A DNA stretch of 64,000 nt. It comes from Emydura subglobosa. Its lineage: Eukaryota > Chordata > Testudines > Chelidae. Position numbers and translations under genes: made by a program. Under the pieces are notes generated by a model. That model made no database searches. It saw nothing but the letters and a program-made list of their open reading frames with translations, and had not been told where the DNA came from. Of the stretch, positions 36,661 through 47,960 are shown piece by piece (the first letter of the stretch is position 1; each line of letters begins with the position of its first letter). The stretch is from NCBI GenBank assembly GCA_007922225.1, contig ML679954.1:19941619-20005618 (forward strand), read 5' to 3'.

Positions 36661-37682
36661 GATGACAGCCCATGTGCATGACTCTTAGAACAGCATGTGT
36701 AAGTCTCCTCTAGTGGAGACTGTTAACTGATTCCAGCTTGTGATCTCAATCAGACTGATGTTACTTCATTGGCTTCAGTTAAGTGACTCCATTATACTTA
36801 GGTGAGTTTCAAGAAAATCAGGCCCATAGACTCAAAACTGAGATTTTTTCTTCCTACAGTCCTTACTTTTGTTTGTCCCCTGATTGCATGTAGCATGTTT
36901 GTGTGGAGGAAAGAATAGGATCACAGGAGAGTGAAATCTGTATACTCCTAGTCACATTCAGGGGATGAATAGAATTAAATCAATATAGCTTGTAGCAGCC
37001 CTCATGATCCACAACCTGGTAAAAGGGTTACAGCAGGCATTAACAAAACACCTGTGTGTGACCCTTTAAACGCAAGCAGTGTCAGTCTGTTGCTAAGAAG
37101 CCTTTCAGGACTCTACCCTACATGAGGCTACTTCTCTGCTTTAGGCATAAGGTGTATTAAGCATTAGTATGGCATCTGTAAGGGTGAAATGGTGGTGCAT
37201 GGCAGTGGGACAGAGGGAATCTTCATTTTTTGAGGGAGAAGGGAAGCTTCTGAATTTTTGCTTAATATGACCCCGAAATGCATCAATCAATAAAAATAGA
37301 AGTGGAATAGTAAAGCCTAGAATATTATAAGTGCTGGCATTTGTATGGCTGTATTGTAATCTATTCACCTGACTGCAATATTCACAATGAATATGGATTA
37401 TACATGGAAGAAGGGTGGCAGGCTGACATGCATGGCACTCTGCCACAATGTCTATTAGTGCTAGCCTTCAGACTAACTTTTCTATCAAGATTATGAAATT
37501 TGCAACCATCTTTGATTCCTGTCCTCTCACAACTTCCTTGTCTTATCACCTATGGATGTTCTCATACTTACCATTATCAAATGCTTGCATTGGCTATGTT
37601 GAGATCTACAGATAAAGAAATGCTATGTGAATGCAATATGTTCTTATTAGGCATTTTATAAAACCAGATAGGAAAACAGAGA

Positions 37683-37935
37683 CAGGCTCAATGACTAGTG
37701 GGTTAGGCTCTACCTTGCAAATCAAAGGAAATGGGTTTGCTACTGAATCTGACATTTATCTGTTGTGAGTCCTTGAGAAATCACTTATTCTCTATTTTTT
37801 TTCCCAACTGTAAAATGGGGCTACGAAGGCTTATCTACCTCACTGGAGGCTAAAAGGATTAATAAGGAATGTTTGCACAGTTATTTGAAATTATTTGCGT
37901 CCTGCTTGGAATTGCTGTGAGCTCTGAATGGCAAA
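37683..37935 (+). repeat. MIR-type tRNA-derived SINE
   Basis: 'gtgggttaggctctaccttg', 'tgtgagtccttgagaaatca' and 'caactgtaaaatggggctac' in MIR order; diverged. Confidence 0.7.
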
Positions 37936-38499
37936 GAACAAGCCAACTTCCCTCTACCATTGATCTTTCTTTCAGAGTTCAGAGAGGGAGAGAATCTCAG
38001 GATAGATAAGTGGAGAAGGGAGTGGGATGGGGGAATGTTTGGCCCAAAGGAAACTAAAGAGAAGGTAGTCTGGAGTGCAATTAAGTTTTCGTGCTCTGTT
38101 GGATGAGATGGTTCAGTGCTCTAAAAATGAGGTTTGAGATATTTATTTTTTCAGGAGCTGCTGGTTTAAACATAGGCAGGGCTGACTCAGACCTACATCT
38201 GAGCAGCAGGGACACTTTGTTCAACTCAGTCCCTGTGGATTTTTCAGATCAGAGTTTAGAAGTGATTAAACTTTATGGGTGTCATTGATGTTCAGAGCCT
38301 GGGCTGCATTTTGTAAGATGCAACTTTTACAAGTTTTCTCTCCCCCTCAGTGTTGTGTGTAATCTGCTGTACAGCTTCAATGAGAGCTGTGAGTGGTCAG
38401 TACTTCCCAGGATATGGCCTTAAATCAAATGTACAATCTAAACAAAATTAGTTTTAAATATACAACAAATGTAAATAGTACAGAATGTTTAGTCTAATT

Positions 38500-38610
38500 A
38501 CTCAGAGTTCTCAGATAGGATTGGAACCCAGTTGTGCTAGGAGCTGTACAAACATAAAAATAGATGTAGTTCCTGTCCCCTAAGAACTTAGTCTAAGAAG
38601 TGGGTTCAGA
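38500..38610 (+). repeat. Short interspersed repeat fragment
   Basis: 'ccagttgtgctaggagctgt', 'acaaacataaaaatag' and 'agttcctgtcccctaagaac' follow a common sauropsid SINE/LINE tail ('gtgctaggcgctgtacaaac...cagtccctgccccaaagagc'). Confidence 0.55.
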
Positions 38611-39074
38611 AAATTCTTATTTGAAAATTTGCATGTAACTTGGTAATTAAGGAAGAAATTTTAATGCACAAGGACTGTCCGACCTCTACTTAAGCAACGT
38701 CGACTTTATTATTTTGAGTGTTGAAAAATCCAGACTTTAGTTCTTCTAACATTTTTTTGCACAGGAAAAAAAATTGAGCTGAATTTATTTCCCTAAAGGA
38801 GAAAATTAGCACCCGAACAATTCATCAGAGTATTTTTATGGGTGATCTTAAAATCGCAATGCTGACCCATCCTTACTATAGCAGGCAGTGTGTTCAGTGC
38901 GGAGTGGACAGTACTCATTTAATGAGCAACTATTCAATGTTTTGTTTTCTCATTGTTCAAGCTGTGGCCCTAGATCTTATTAATGGCATACTATTTAAAC
39001 CCTTCCCTGAAGGCAGTTTAATTTTGTCATTTGCCTTCCTATGGTACTTGTCACTATATCTCAGTGCTTCATGA

Positions 39075-39490
39075 ATGATTTTATTTTCACAGAACCCTGG
39101 GGACATGATGGGGGTATTATCCCCATTTCATAGATAGATAACTGAGGCATGGAGAGATTAAGGTCAAAAGTATCCACTAACTTTGGGTGTCCAATCTGAG
39201 ATGTGTAGGACCTGATTTTTTCAGAGTATTTGGCATTATACAGAACTTTATATATTCAAAGCACGGCTGTCACTGACTTCAGCTGCAGTTGTGTATGCTT
39301 ATGCAAATCAAACTCCAGGGTCTCAAGTTGGACACCTAGAAAACAAGGACATACATCTAGAGACCACCTGTGAAATTTTTGGTTTAAGTGTCTTGCCCAG
39401 CATCATATAGAAATTCTGCAGCCTAGGCAGGGATGGAATCCAAGTCTCTACGGTAGCATTCAACTGCCTTAACCATGAGATCATCCTTTC
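39075..39490 (+). repeat. L3/CR1-like LINE 3' fragment with nested insertion
   Basis: Outer parts: 'gggggtattatccccatttc', 'ataactgaggcatggagaga', then after about 39385 'aagtgtcttgcccagcatca' and 'gggatggaatccaagtctc'. These adjoin in intact copies (compare 47760-47960). The middle, about 39165-39380, is foreign. Confidence 0.6.
39165..39380. mobile_element. Short nested insertion in the LINE fragment
   Basis: Interrupts 'gagattaag|tgtcttgccc'-type sequence. It contains 'ggtgtccaatctgag' near the left and 'ctcaagttggacacctag' near the right, which are partly inverted, so it is probably a member of the palindromic MITE-like set. Confidence 0.45.
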
Positions 39491-40139
39491 TCTTCCTGTA
39501 ATCCCCTATCTCATTCACTATACATCTTCCAACTTAATAAATGAAGCAGGAGTCCTTCTTCCCAACACAACCTTGATTCTTCTTCTGAGTAAGTCCATGC
39601 TGTACACTGAAGGAGGGATGAATCCTGTGGAAAAAATAGCATGTGATCATGCAATTTAAAGACTATGTGATCATGCATATGTACAAGGAGGATGAATCAA
39701 GGTTGCACAGGTGACCTTAATTCTGGGATTTCCTAATTTTTGGGTGCTTGACTTTACAACCCTAATGTTTTAACATTAGGTATTTTTTGAGTGGGTAATA
39801 TTCTCATTTTTTTTTAAAAAGTCAACTTAAAAACAAGTGTCATCAAGTGATGACATATTGACGCACCCATTGTTCATCAGTAGGGCTGGAACTCTTAGAT
39901 CCACCACATAGACCTCTGGCACTTGAACTGTTGGAGTAACCCCTTGCCACTGCCTGCCAAATTTCAAGTCTCTGACTCAGGATAGCCATGGTAAGTGTCA
40001 TCTTCTATGTGGACAAGCACTAAAGGGGGATTGGGGACACACTTTGCCAGTAGGTTTCACAGATATTTACTGATAGAAGAGGAATGGTTGGATTCAGGAA
40101 TCTGGGGTTTCATTCCAAGGTCAGGAGACGAATGTGATC

Positions 40140-41060
40140 TAGTGGGCACAGATTCTTCTGCCTGATCCTCTCAAGCATGACTCCTTCTGCCCCATCCCCT
40201 ACAATCTGTCCCAATCCTGTATCTTTCTCACCTCTGGCTCCTCATCCCAGTCTCATTCTCTTCACCTAGCCTGTCCCAGATTTCAAGTCCCAGTCCCAGT
40301 CTCATACCTTTGGATGTCACATCTCAGTCATTTTGTCCATCCTTCCTAGATTCCTCCCCACAGCTCCTTGCTGCCAATCTCCTTGTCTAGCCAATTCCAG
40401 TCCCTCTCATTTGATCTGTCTCTCAACCCAACCATGACTTCCAGTTGCCCTGACCCCTAAACCCACAATTACTGTCCCCACTGGCTTCCAGTCCCAATAT
40501 TCATCCCCACGCTCCTTGTTTTATGTCTCTTTCATCCCACTCCCCACAGTTCCTTCTAATGGTCTTCTTGCCCAGCCAGTCCCAGTTTTTCTCCCATATT
40601 CCAGCTCCACTTCAGATGTCTCACATTCCCTCCTCTTCCTCCTCCCAGCCCCGTTTCACCCTGACCTGACTGGTTCTCAGTCCCAGATTCCGCTCAGCTT
40701 CTCATCTGATTTCAGTTTCAGTCTTCCCCACACTACTGGCTTCCAGTTCCCCTCATTTCTTTCCCCATCTCCCAGTCACTCTGCCCAGCTAGTCCTGCTC
40801 CCAGTCTCCCCACAACTCACAATCCCAGTTTATCTAGCCCACCACTGGTGTCCAGTCCCAGTCTCCCTCCTCTCCTTAGGTTTCTTGTCCAAATATATTC
40901 TCCCTGCCCTCCCACCAACTGCAGATCTGGTTCTTGTTCCCTCAGCGTTTGAACTGAGCAGCTTCCTCCTCCACTCGCTTGGGCCCAGCAGAGAGGACAC
41001 TGAGAGCACTGGAGAGGCAGTCTCCTTGCTCTCTGTTCAGGTGCCTGGACTTGGCCCCAG
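40140..41060 (+). repeat. CT-rich degenerate tandem array
   Basis: About 0.9 kb of strongly pyrimidine-rich + strand. Phrases such as 'tggcttccagtcccaatatt', 'cttgcccagccagtcccagt' and 'ctgcccagctagtcctgctc' recur at irregular spacing. A 185-codon open frame at 40516-41073 comes from this bias (Ser/Pro/Leu-rich, no domain). It looks like a decayed minisatellite. Confidence 0.6.
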
Positions 41061-41758
41061 TGCAAAACTGTGATTTCAGGGAAAGTCCTCCTCAGTTCTG
41101 GGCTGGAGCATGCCCACTGCAGATGCAATCTTCAGGGAATTAGCTTCTTAAATCCAAAGTCTCTACTGAGCATGTGCAAACTGCAATTTTTTTCCCCAGA
41201 ATCTGCTAACTTGCCCAAATTAGAGTGGATTTTTCACAGGAATGGCAAAATGCACTTCCTGACACACAGGCCAACTCCTGCCAAATGTCAAGTCCTTGCA
41301 TCAAAGTATGGGGGTGCTAGTACTCTTCAAAGAAAAGGTCACCAGAACTTTCTAACATGGGCAGGAGAATAATTTTCTTTATCTCCTTAGCCTTGTTCTC
41401 AAAATGGCTAACCACTTTCGCTGGAATTTTCCAGTAACATTCAATCCGAGACATATATGGCATAAAGAATTTCTTCCCAAATGGTTGAAGTTTGGCAAAG
41501 TGATAAGAAACTGAAAATAGGAGATTATGATAGGAAGTAGAGTTAGCACCACCTATTATGAAGGTTGCACTACAAAATACTGGCCACTGGTTATACTGTA
41601 AGTTTTGTATAGTGAGAGATTCTAAAATACACAAATTCACATGACAGATTAGAACTCTTTTAAAGGCACAGAGGGGTAGAGGTGTTAGTCTGTATACAGT
41701 AAAAACAACAAGAGTCCTGTAGCACCTTAAAGACTAATCAATTCCTGCAGGCATAAGC

Positions 41759-41786
41759 TTTCATGGGCTGCAACCTACTTTGTCAG
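41759..41786 (-). ncRNA. Degenerate hammerhead-like motif in the PLE tail
   Basis: On the - strand: CTGACAA, a hairpin with GGTT/AGCC-type pairing, then GAAA. The core has G-to-A at one conserved position, so it is probably inactive. It is homologous to 47298-47325. Confidence 0.35.
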
Positions 41787-41875
41787 ATGCATGAAATGGA
41801 AATCACAGATAGGCGGTATATATATATATACATCCAAGGTAAGAAACAACAATGGGGAGGACAAGTGCTAAAGAA

Positions 41876-41988
41876 GTCAATTCACTTAGAGTAGATGAGG
41901 CCTATTCACAACTGTTGATTAGAAGTGATTAGAAGTGTCATCTAATCAACGGTTGTGAATAGGCCTCATCTACTCTAACTGAATTGAC
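41876..41988. repeat. 48-bp near-perfect inverted repeat, 17-bp spacer
   Basis: Arms 41876-41923 and 41941-41988 are reverse complements with two mismatches. They mark the junction of the head-to-head PLE fragments. Confidence 0.9.
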
Positions 41989-42004
41989 TTTTTGACTGAA
42001 TTGA

Positions 42005-42039
42005 CCCTTCCAAGCCTAATCTTCTATGATTCTATGAAT
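42005..42039 (+). repeat. CR1 LINE 3' terminus
   Basis: 'cccttccaagcc' followed by the CR1 end repeat 'ctatgattctatga'. Confidence 0.7.
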
Positions 42040-42092
42040 GGCAAAACTGTCACTGATTTAAATAAATCAAGATTGTGCTTATTCTGCATAAA

Positions 42093-42166
42093 GGGCCTAA
42101 TCTTGCAAATGCTGCACTCCTTTTAGTGAGAGCGAAGGATACTCAGGATCTTGCAGAATTAGGCCC
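42093..42166. repeat. 74-bp palindromic MITE-like element
   Basis: GGGCCTAATCTTGCAA at the left faces TTGCAGAATTAGGCCC at the right, 14 of 16 complementary. Same size and style as 25974-26043. Confidence 0.7.
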
Positions 42167-43139
42167 AATGCAGTACAGGAAATCTGTAAAATGAAGTGTT
42201 CTATTTCTATAATACTTTTTTGTGATTTACTTGATAAAGGATTTTACTTCCGAGATCAAGGTGAGAAGACTTTGAAGATGGTGGTAGCTGTTCTTGGTTT
42301 CTGTTCTTTAAATGACAATTCAATATGGGATGTGAGTTTGGAGCTGCATAATGCTAAGCATTGTAAAATCCTGACAGGGTTCTTTGGGCACTACCACAAT
42401 ATCACTGCCACTAAATTAGGTTTGGAATTGGATTTCTTACAACAGTTGTTCTGGTTATCTGAAAAGTTATGACTACTCATCTTAGCACACTACTGCCCTT
42501 CATTAGCATCTTAATCCCTTTAATGCTTGTGGCATAGAATATATACATTGCATTGTTCTATTAAAAGTAATACACATGTGTTTAGAAAGTGTATTGATTT
42601 TGTGGCAATATAATAAATATCACAATTAGTCATTATCAGCTAGCTGCAAACATGTAGCACAGCCTATTTGACTATAAAAACACAGACCTCTATCACTTCA
42701 TTACCATGAGAACTAAGGCTTCTCTGCCACCAGAGGATGAAACAACTACAAATCAATAAACACTTGAGCATGTATAGACCACTGAGTCAGTCCCCTGGAA
42801 AGTGTACTTTTTGTGCTACTGTATATTAGCTTGTGAGTGAGTCAGACGCTCACACGTTATCCTGGGTATTTGTGTACCATTCCCTTTTCCCTAAATACAA
42901 AGAACTAATAAATATAACAATTATCTTCAATTTGCATTTGTTTCAAATGCTGTAAGCTATAAGGAAATAAGGTACTAATGTGATATTGCACTGCAAACAC
43001 AGTTTACTGTACTGGAAGGTAAATAGTTGCCTTTTCAGATATGAGCTTGCCACCCCAAAGTCTCTGTGGGAAGCACAGTTAAAACAAGACTGATTTAGAT
43101 CTTGAATTTATATCAGTCATCTCCTCCTCATAAGAATGA

Positions 43140-43500
43140 ATTCTTTATGAATCACAGAACCATCTAGGTTAAAGGGTCCCCCTGTGCTACTCAACACCTA
43201 ATAAGCAGGTGATAACTATCCCCAGAGTTGATGATTCCAAAACAACCTTCCCTTGGCAGCTCATTCCACTGCTTAAGGGTTCATGCAGTTATAACATTTT
43301 CCTAATTGCTAAACCAAAATTTCACTGCTGCAGCTCACTCATTACCTCTTGTGGACAAATGAAAACAGCTCCTTCTTCGTTTATGAAGTCCCACTACATC
43401 CTTGCAGAGGCTTATGTCTCTCAGGCCCTTCTCTAAAATGAATAGGCTCAGTTCTCCTAACCTTTCCTCATTTTACAAACCTTTTATCACTTCTGTTCTG
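43140..43500 (-). repeat. CR1 LINE fragment, antisense
   Basis: 'ttggcagctcattccactgc', 'cattttcctaattgctaaac' and 'ctcctaacctttcctcattt' follow the antisense order of the CR1 3' region known from birds and reptiles. Confidence 0.65.
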
Positions 43501-45777
43501 TATAGTCAAACAGCTTTACTGTGTCTTTAGATTTTGAAGTTATCGCAGAACCCCTTTCATGCCTATTAACATGTTTTCATCCTTGTGGAATCCAGCTTGT
43601 CTTAAGTTTCTTGACTAAACATTTTACAAATAGGTCATGTTTTGATGTCCTAAGAAGGCCTTTAAAGATCTTTTATTCTCAAAAGACTTCCATAACATGC
43701 AAAGAAAATGCCATTCACATTTTCAATTGATAAAAGCTACACTTCACAAAGCAGGGATTGTAGAAAACAATAGTCTGTTTTTTCAGGAATTATGTTTCCT
43801 TGATTTAAAACAAATCAGATCCCAAAAGGTACCATAACATCAAGTAATTTCTTCCTTTGTTTGTTCTTGGTAAGTCCTCTGAAGAATTCCATCCTTAAAT
43901 AGGTTTTGACAATGACTGATGCCCATTTTTTTCCCATCGCCACTTGAGCTTTCTGAAGGCCCAAATTAGACGTCCCTTTTTTAGAAAGGAACACTTTAAT
44001 ATCGACCTTAGAACAATAATACAACAGTGCAAGTGATGATTCCAGAGAAGCAACAGTAAGCAAGGCAAAAGATTCACTGTTAGCAGTAATAAAAGTAGCT
44101 GTAAAGGAGCAGAAGCAAATCTATTTTTTTTCTAAATATCACAGTAGTAATTCCAGTCCATTGCCTGAAAGATTCAGGAAACTTATTGTTTAAAATAATG
44201 CATGATTGTGGCAAGAATTGGAGAGTGATGTTTTATGAGGCACTATTGATGAACAGAAACAATGCAATGATTCTTATGCATTTAAGCAATTTCCATTTCT
44301 CACTGTTCAAGACCACAATTTAATTATGTATGCAAATTTTTATGCTTTTTTTTAAACTGACTAAGCAAACTTTGGAGAAATGTACTAGTGGTTCTCTTAA
44401 CCAATTGCATATTGGATTTCATATCTTGCCTTCACTGTAAATGTTTCAGGATGCAGTTCAGTAAAGTCACAAGTTTAAAATTAAGCATATGAGTACTCCC
44501 TTTAAAGTCAATGGGATTTAAGCACATTAACCAGAATTGGGCCTTAACGAAAACCTGTCCAGTTCTTATTGGTTTATAAATCCATTTATTTATACTTCTA
44601 GTACAGTATTTGTAGAAATTCAGTGAAACACAATCTGTGTGCAATTGTTTCTGCATTATTAAAAATAACGTTAGATTTGTTTCGCTTGTCCCTTTACTCA
44701 TTTGAGGCTTTCCACTGAAAAGAAACAATTGACATTCCCTTGTGTTGACACGAAAAATCTCTGGTCCCTTTCTATAGGCTCTTTTTTGTAGTGTCCTAAA
44801 TACCATAGGAGCAATAAAGCATTTATAGTTTTGAGGCAATGCTTACTGCCCCCTTTTTCATTAAAAGGCTTGTTTGGGCCCCATGCAGCATTCCTCACAC
44901 CCCCAAAATGATTCAGGCCCTTCATTCATAACTGTTTCTCAATTTCTTATAGGAGATAGAAATCTTTTGTAAATCACAACTGATACACCCAAAATGAACA
45001 ATGTTGAAATATTTTCCCATTTTGGGTCTCACATAAAAAACTGCTCAAAGGGTATAAAAGAAATTCAGTGTGCTTTTTAAGTTTACACAGCGGCATAGAC
45101 AACTTATTTTATTTGGGGAGGGGTCTAGAGTTTAAAATAATTAACCGTTTAATATTGCTTTGAGTAGATTTGCACATGACTAAATTTGTCCACTTTATTA
45201 AAAGTGAGCTGAAGGAGCTTCTGTTCCGAACTCTTGGTTTTCTCTTTTTAATGCAACCTCTAATTTTGTTGAGGTGTGTGTGTCAAACCTTTCAAGCCTG
45301 CAGCTGTCTGTGCTCATGTACAGCAGTGATATACATTGAGTGCCTGATTCTACAAAGTGATGAACCTCTGAATCACCCACTGATTTCTATGGAAGCTTAG
45401 GGCACCTAGCATCTTTCAGGATCAAGCCTTAAAGTAAAACTTTCCCTTATGAAAATAAAACAATGCCTATGAAAAGGGAAATAACATCTAGTATTCCTGC
45501 TATAATTTTTGTTTAACTTTTTCCTTCTAAATGTAAATACTAGAGATGTTAGCACCTTATTGGTCCCTAACATGGAAGGGCCTGAGTGAAAGCCAATAGA
45601 AATCAGTAGAAAGTCTCCTATTGACTTCAGTGGGGTTGGATGAGGCCCCAAATGCTGCTTCACAGAGGCCTTCTTCAAGTCTTAATCAAGAGCAATGGTC
45701 TAAATTCACAGGGGAAACTCCTAAAAACCACAAGTGGGCTTCTTAATTTCTGCTTCTAAGAACTTTGCTGTTACTAT

Positions 45778-45850
45778 TTCATGGAATCAAAATAATCAGA
45801 GGTGGACGAGACCTAGGAAGTCACCATCCACCTCCTGAAAATGGATGTAG
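45778..45850 (-). repeat. CR1 LINE tail, antisense
   Basis: 'tcatggaatcaaaataatca' and 'aggtggacgagacctaggaa' match the reverse complement of a CR1 end. Confidence 0.5.
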
Positions 45851-46604
45851 GTAAAGGAAAAAACAGCATCAATGCTTGTAAAGCGTGTGACCTTTCTGGT
45901 ATCAGGACATGACCATGTCTCAAGTTCCCTACCTCATTTTCTTCAACTCAAGTGCCTCAGGTTCCTCTGGCTTTTGGGTGGTTGAATGACTTAGCTCTCC
46001 AGGCAAACTATCAATCTTTTCCACCTAAGGTAAACAAAGGTCCAAACACCCAATACATCTTTAGTCTCTCTGACACCCAGCCTTCACCCTGTTGATGCAG
46101 AAATGAGCAATGCCAATAGTGGTTTGTCTTCTCCAGGTTAAACAGTTCAATAGTCCTTCCTTCCAGGGTCTGCCCTGGTCTCCCCTATTGAGCTGCAGGG
46201 ACCTTTCTCCCTCCTCTTCTGGAAGCCTCAGGTATAAGCCACTGTGCTTCCTTTGCCCACAACTGCTTCCTTTACTCCTCCCCAGGGTCCTTCTATATCC
46301 TGACTACCACCCAGATTTCCTGAGATACGGCCCAACTCCAAATCTCCACTTACTCCAGGCCTCCCTCCAATCTCCCTCTTTTTCCATATTATATACCCTA
46401 AACCCAACAAGCTCACACTCAGCATTGCTGTCTCATTGTCCCCTGAGGGAGAAGCGGTATGTGGCTTCATAAAAGGATGAGAGCATGGTTTTGAAATGCT
46501 GTGAAGTCCAAAATTAATAGTACTAATGATTTATACAGCACCATAGTTTACACATTAAGGATCTACAACCTATCCTAGAAGATGATTCCTCACACACACA
46601 AGTT

Positions 46605-47135
46605 GTGGGAGGCAGGCCTATCCTTGCTTACAGACAATCCCCCAACCTGAAGCAAATACTCACCAGAAACCGTACACCATACAAGAACACTAACCCAGGA
46701 ACCTATCCCTGCAACAAACCCCATTACCAACTCTGCCCGCACATCAACTCTAGTGACACCATCACAGGTCCTAACCACATCAGCCACACCATCAGGAGCT
46801 CATTCACCTGCACGTCTACTAATGTAACATATGCCATCATGTGCCAGCAATGCCCCTCTGCTATGTACATTGGCCAAACCGGACTGTCACTACGCAAAAG
46901 AATAAATGGACACAAATCAGACATAAAAAATGGTAACATCCATAAGCCAGTAGGAGAGCACTTCATTCTCCCAGGACACTCTGTAGGTGACTTGAAAGTT
47001 GCTATACTTCAACAAAGAAGCTTCAAAAACAGACTTCATCGAGAAACTGCAGAGCTGCAACTCATATGCAAACTTGACACAATCAGACTGGGTCTGAATA
47101 GGGACTTGGAATGGTTCTCTCATTACAAGAAGTAA
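46605..47135 (+). CDS. Penelope-like GIY-YIG endonuclease, C-terminal ORF fragment
   Basis: Open for 176 codons with no internal stop. It encodes the end of the connector region (SPNLKQIL), a Cys/His-rich stretch (CNKPHYQLCPH, CQQC) and a GIY-YIG-type nuclease. Motifs: YAIMCQQCPSAMYIGQTG (YIG with following GQTG), catalytic-type Arg in LRKRINGHKS, and KPVGEHFILPGHS. In PLEs this domain nicks the target for reverse transcription. The usual reverse transcriptase upstream is missing, so the copy is 5' truncated and cannot move itself. The Met at 46605 is only the first in the open frame, not a real start. The open frame suggests fairly recent insertion. Confidence 0.8.
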   Translation: MGGRPILAYRQSPNLKQILTRNRTPYKNTNPGTYPCNKPHYQLCPHINSSDTITGPNHISHTIRSSFTCTSTNVTYAIMCQQCPSAMYIGQTGLSLRKRINGHKSDIKNGNIHKPVGEHFILPGHSVGDLKVAILQQRSFKNRLHRETAELQLICKLDTIRLGLNRDLEWFSHYKK

Positions 47136-47297
47136 TTGTCACTGTTCACACATTCTCACCTTCTAATCAACGGTTGTGAATAGGCTTCATTTACCCTAAC
47201 TGAATTGACTTTGTTAGCACTTGTCCTCCCCATTGTTATGTTTCTCACCCTTGGATGTATATATATACCTCCTATCTGTGGTTTCCACTTCATGCAT

Positions 47298-47325
47298 CTG
47301 ATGAAATGGGTTGTAGCCCACGAAA
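47298..47325 (+). ncRNA. Hammerhead-ribozyme-like core in the PLE 3' tail
   Basis: CTGATGA (47298-47304), hairpin TGGG (47307-47310) with CCCA (47317-47320), then GAAA (47322-47325): the order of hammerhead core strands around stem II. Hammerheads are reported in Penelope-like elements. Caveats: an extra A precedes stem II, and I cannot place convincing stems I and III or the cleavage site. Confidence 0.4.
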
Positions 47326-47429
47326 ACTTATGCCTGCAAAAATTTGTTAGTCTATAGGGTGCTACAGGACTCTCTCTTTTTTATGGTTTACACAGTGGCT
47401 TGTATGTATAGAGCCTTACATTTTGACAG

Positions 47430-47491
47430 GGGATAAGATTAGATGACCCTCATGGTCTCTTCTAATCCTGTGGCTCTATGATTCTATGATC
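47430..47491 (+). repeat. CR1 LINE 3' terminus
   Basis: 'agatgaccctcatggtctct' and 'tctaatcctgtggctctatg', ending in the CR1 repeat 'attctatgat'. Confidence 0.75.
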
Positions 47492-47759
47492 TGAATCTCC
47501 TCACTTATATTGGTGTAAGTGAGATGTAGCTTCATGGAAGCCAATAGGACAGATCCCACAAATGATGTCAGTTTTATAGCTTCAATAGTTCTATGATTTG
47601 CAGTAGCTGAGGATCTAGTCTTATGAATATATACACCAGGTAAAACTGGTGCAAGTGAGAAGAATCCGAACCACAAAGCTTAACTGATTTTTGTTGAAGA
47701 TGGTAGCAAAGTTCCCACTGACTTTCAGCTACCTATTAGAGCTATTTTTATGGCTCCTA

Positions 47760-47960
47760 TCGGAGCACTTCCCAATCTTTAACAAACACATTCCCACCAC
47801 ACCCCTGTGAAGTAGGAAGTACTATTATCCCCATTTTATTGACGAAGAACTCTGAGGCACAGATATTAAGTGACTTATCCAAGGTCAAAATAGGAAGCCT
47901 GTAGCAAGGACTTGAACTCAGATTTTCTGAGTCCCAGAAAACAGTGGACTAACCATACTC
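47760..47960 (+). repeat. L3/CR1-like LINE 3' fragment
   Basis: 'gcacttcccaatctttaaca', 'tactattatccccattttat', 'tctgaggcacagatattaag' and 'gacttgaactcagattttct' follow the conserved 3' end of this LINE group. Confidence 0.65.

Larger units (their letters stand above)
36661..40139. other. Gene-free region with SINE and LINE fragments
   Basis: No gene seen. It holds a MIR (37683-37935), a short SINE piece (38500-38610) and an L3/CR1-like LINE fragment with a nested insertion (39075-39490). Confidence 0.55.
41665..41988 (-). mobile_element. Penelope-like element tail with head-to-head inverted end
   Basis: On the - strand, 41665-41940 is the same 3' tail as the copy ending at 47382 (shared blocks include 'ttgtgaataggcctcatcta' and 'ggtgctacaggactc'). 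At its upstream end, 41941-41988 repeats the first 48 bases in the opposite orientation. No reading frame remains. Confidence 0.7.
42167..46554. other. Gene-free region
   Basis: No gene seen. It holds antisense CR1 pieces (43140-43500, 45778-45850) and short dispersed repeat pieces around 44460-44545, 45340-45430 and 45555-45650. A CT-rich stretch lies at 46130-46390. Confidence 0.5.
46555..47382 (+). mobile_element. 5'-truncated Penelope-like element with endonuclease
   Basis: Retroelement fragment of about 828 bp. It contains the C-terminal endonuclease frame (46605-47135) and a 3' tail with a hammerhead-like motif. It is flanked by ATAGTTTACACA (46543-46554) and ATGGTTTACACA (47383-47394), a probable 12-bp target duplication with one mismatch. 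The flanks read as one older LINE-like repeat when the insert is removed. The tail also occurs at 41.66-41.99 kb. Confidence 0.75.

Noticed and set aside
40516..41073. 185-codon + strand ORF, Ser/Pro/Leu-rich
   Set aside because: It lies in the CT-rich tandem tract, has no domain, and its residues simply reflect pyrimidine-rich codons.
46605..47135. Functional cellular GIY-YIG nuclease gene
   Set aside because: PLE-specific flanking motifs, a transposon tail, a target duplication and the lack of an upstream start show a 5'-truncated retroelement.
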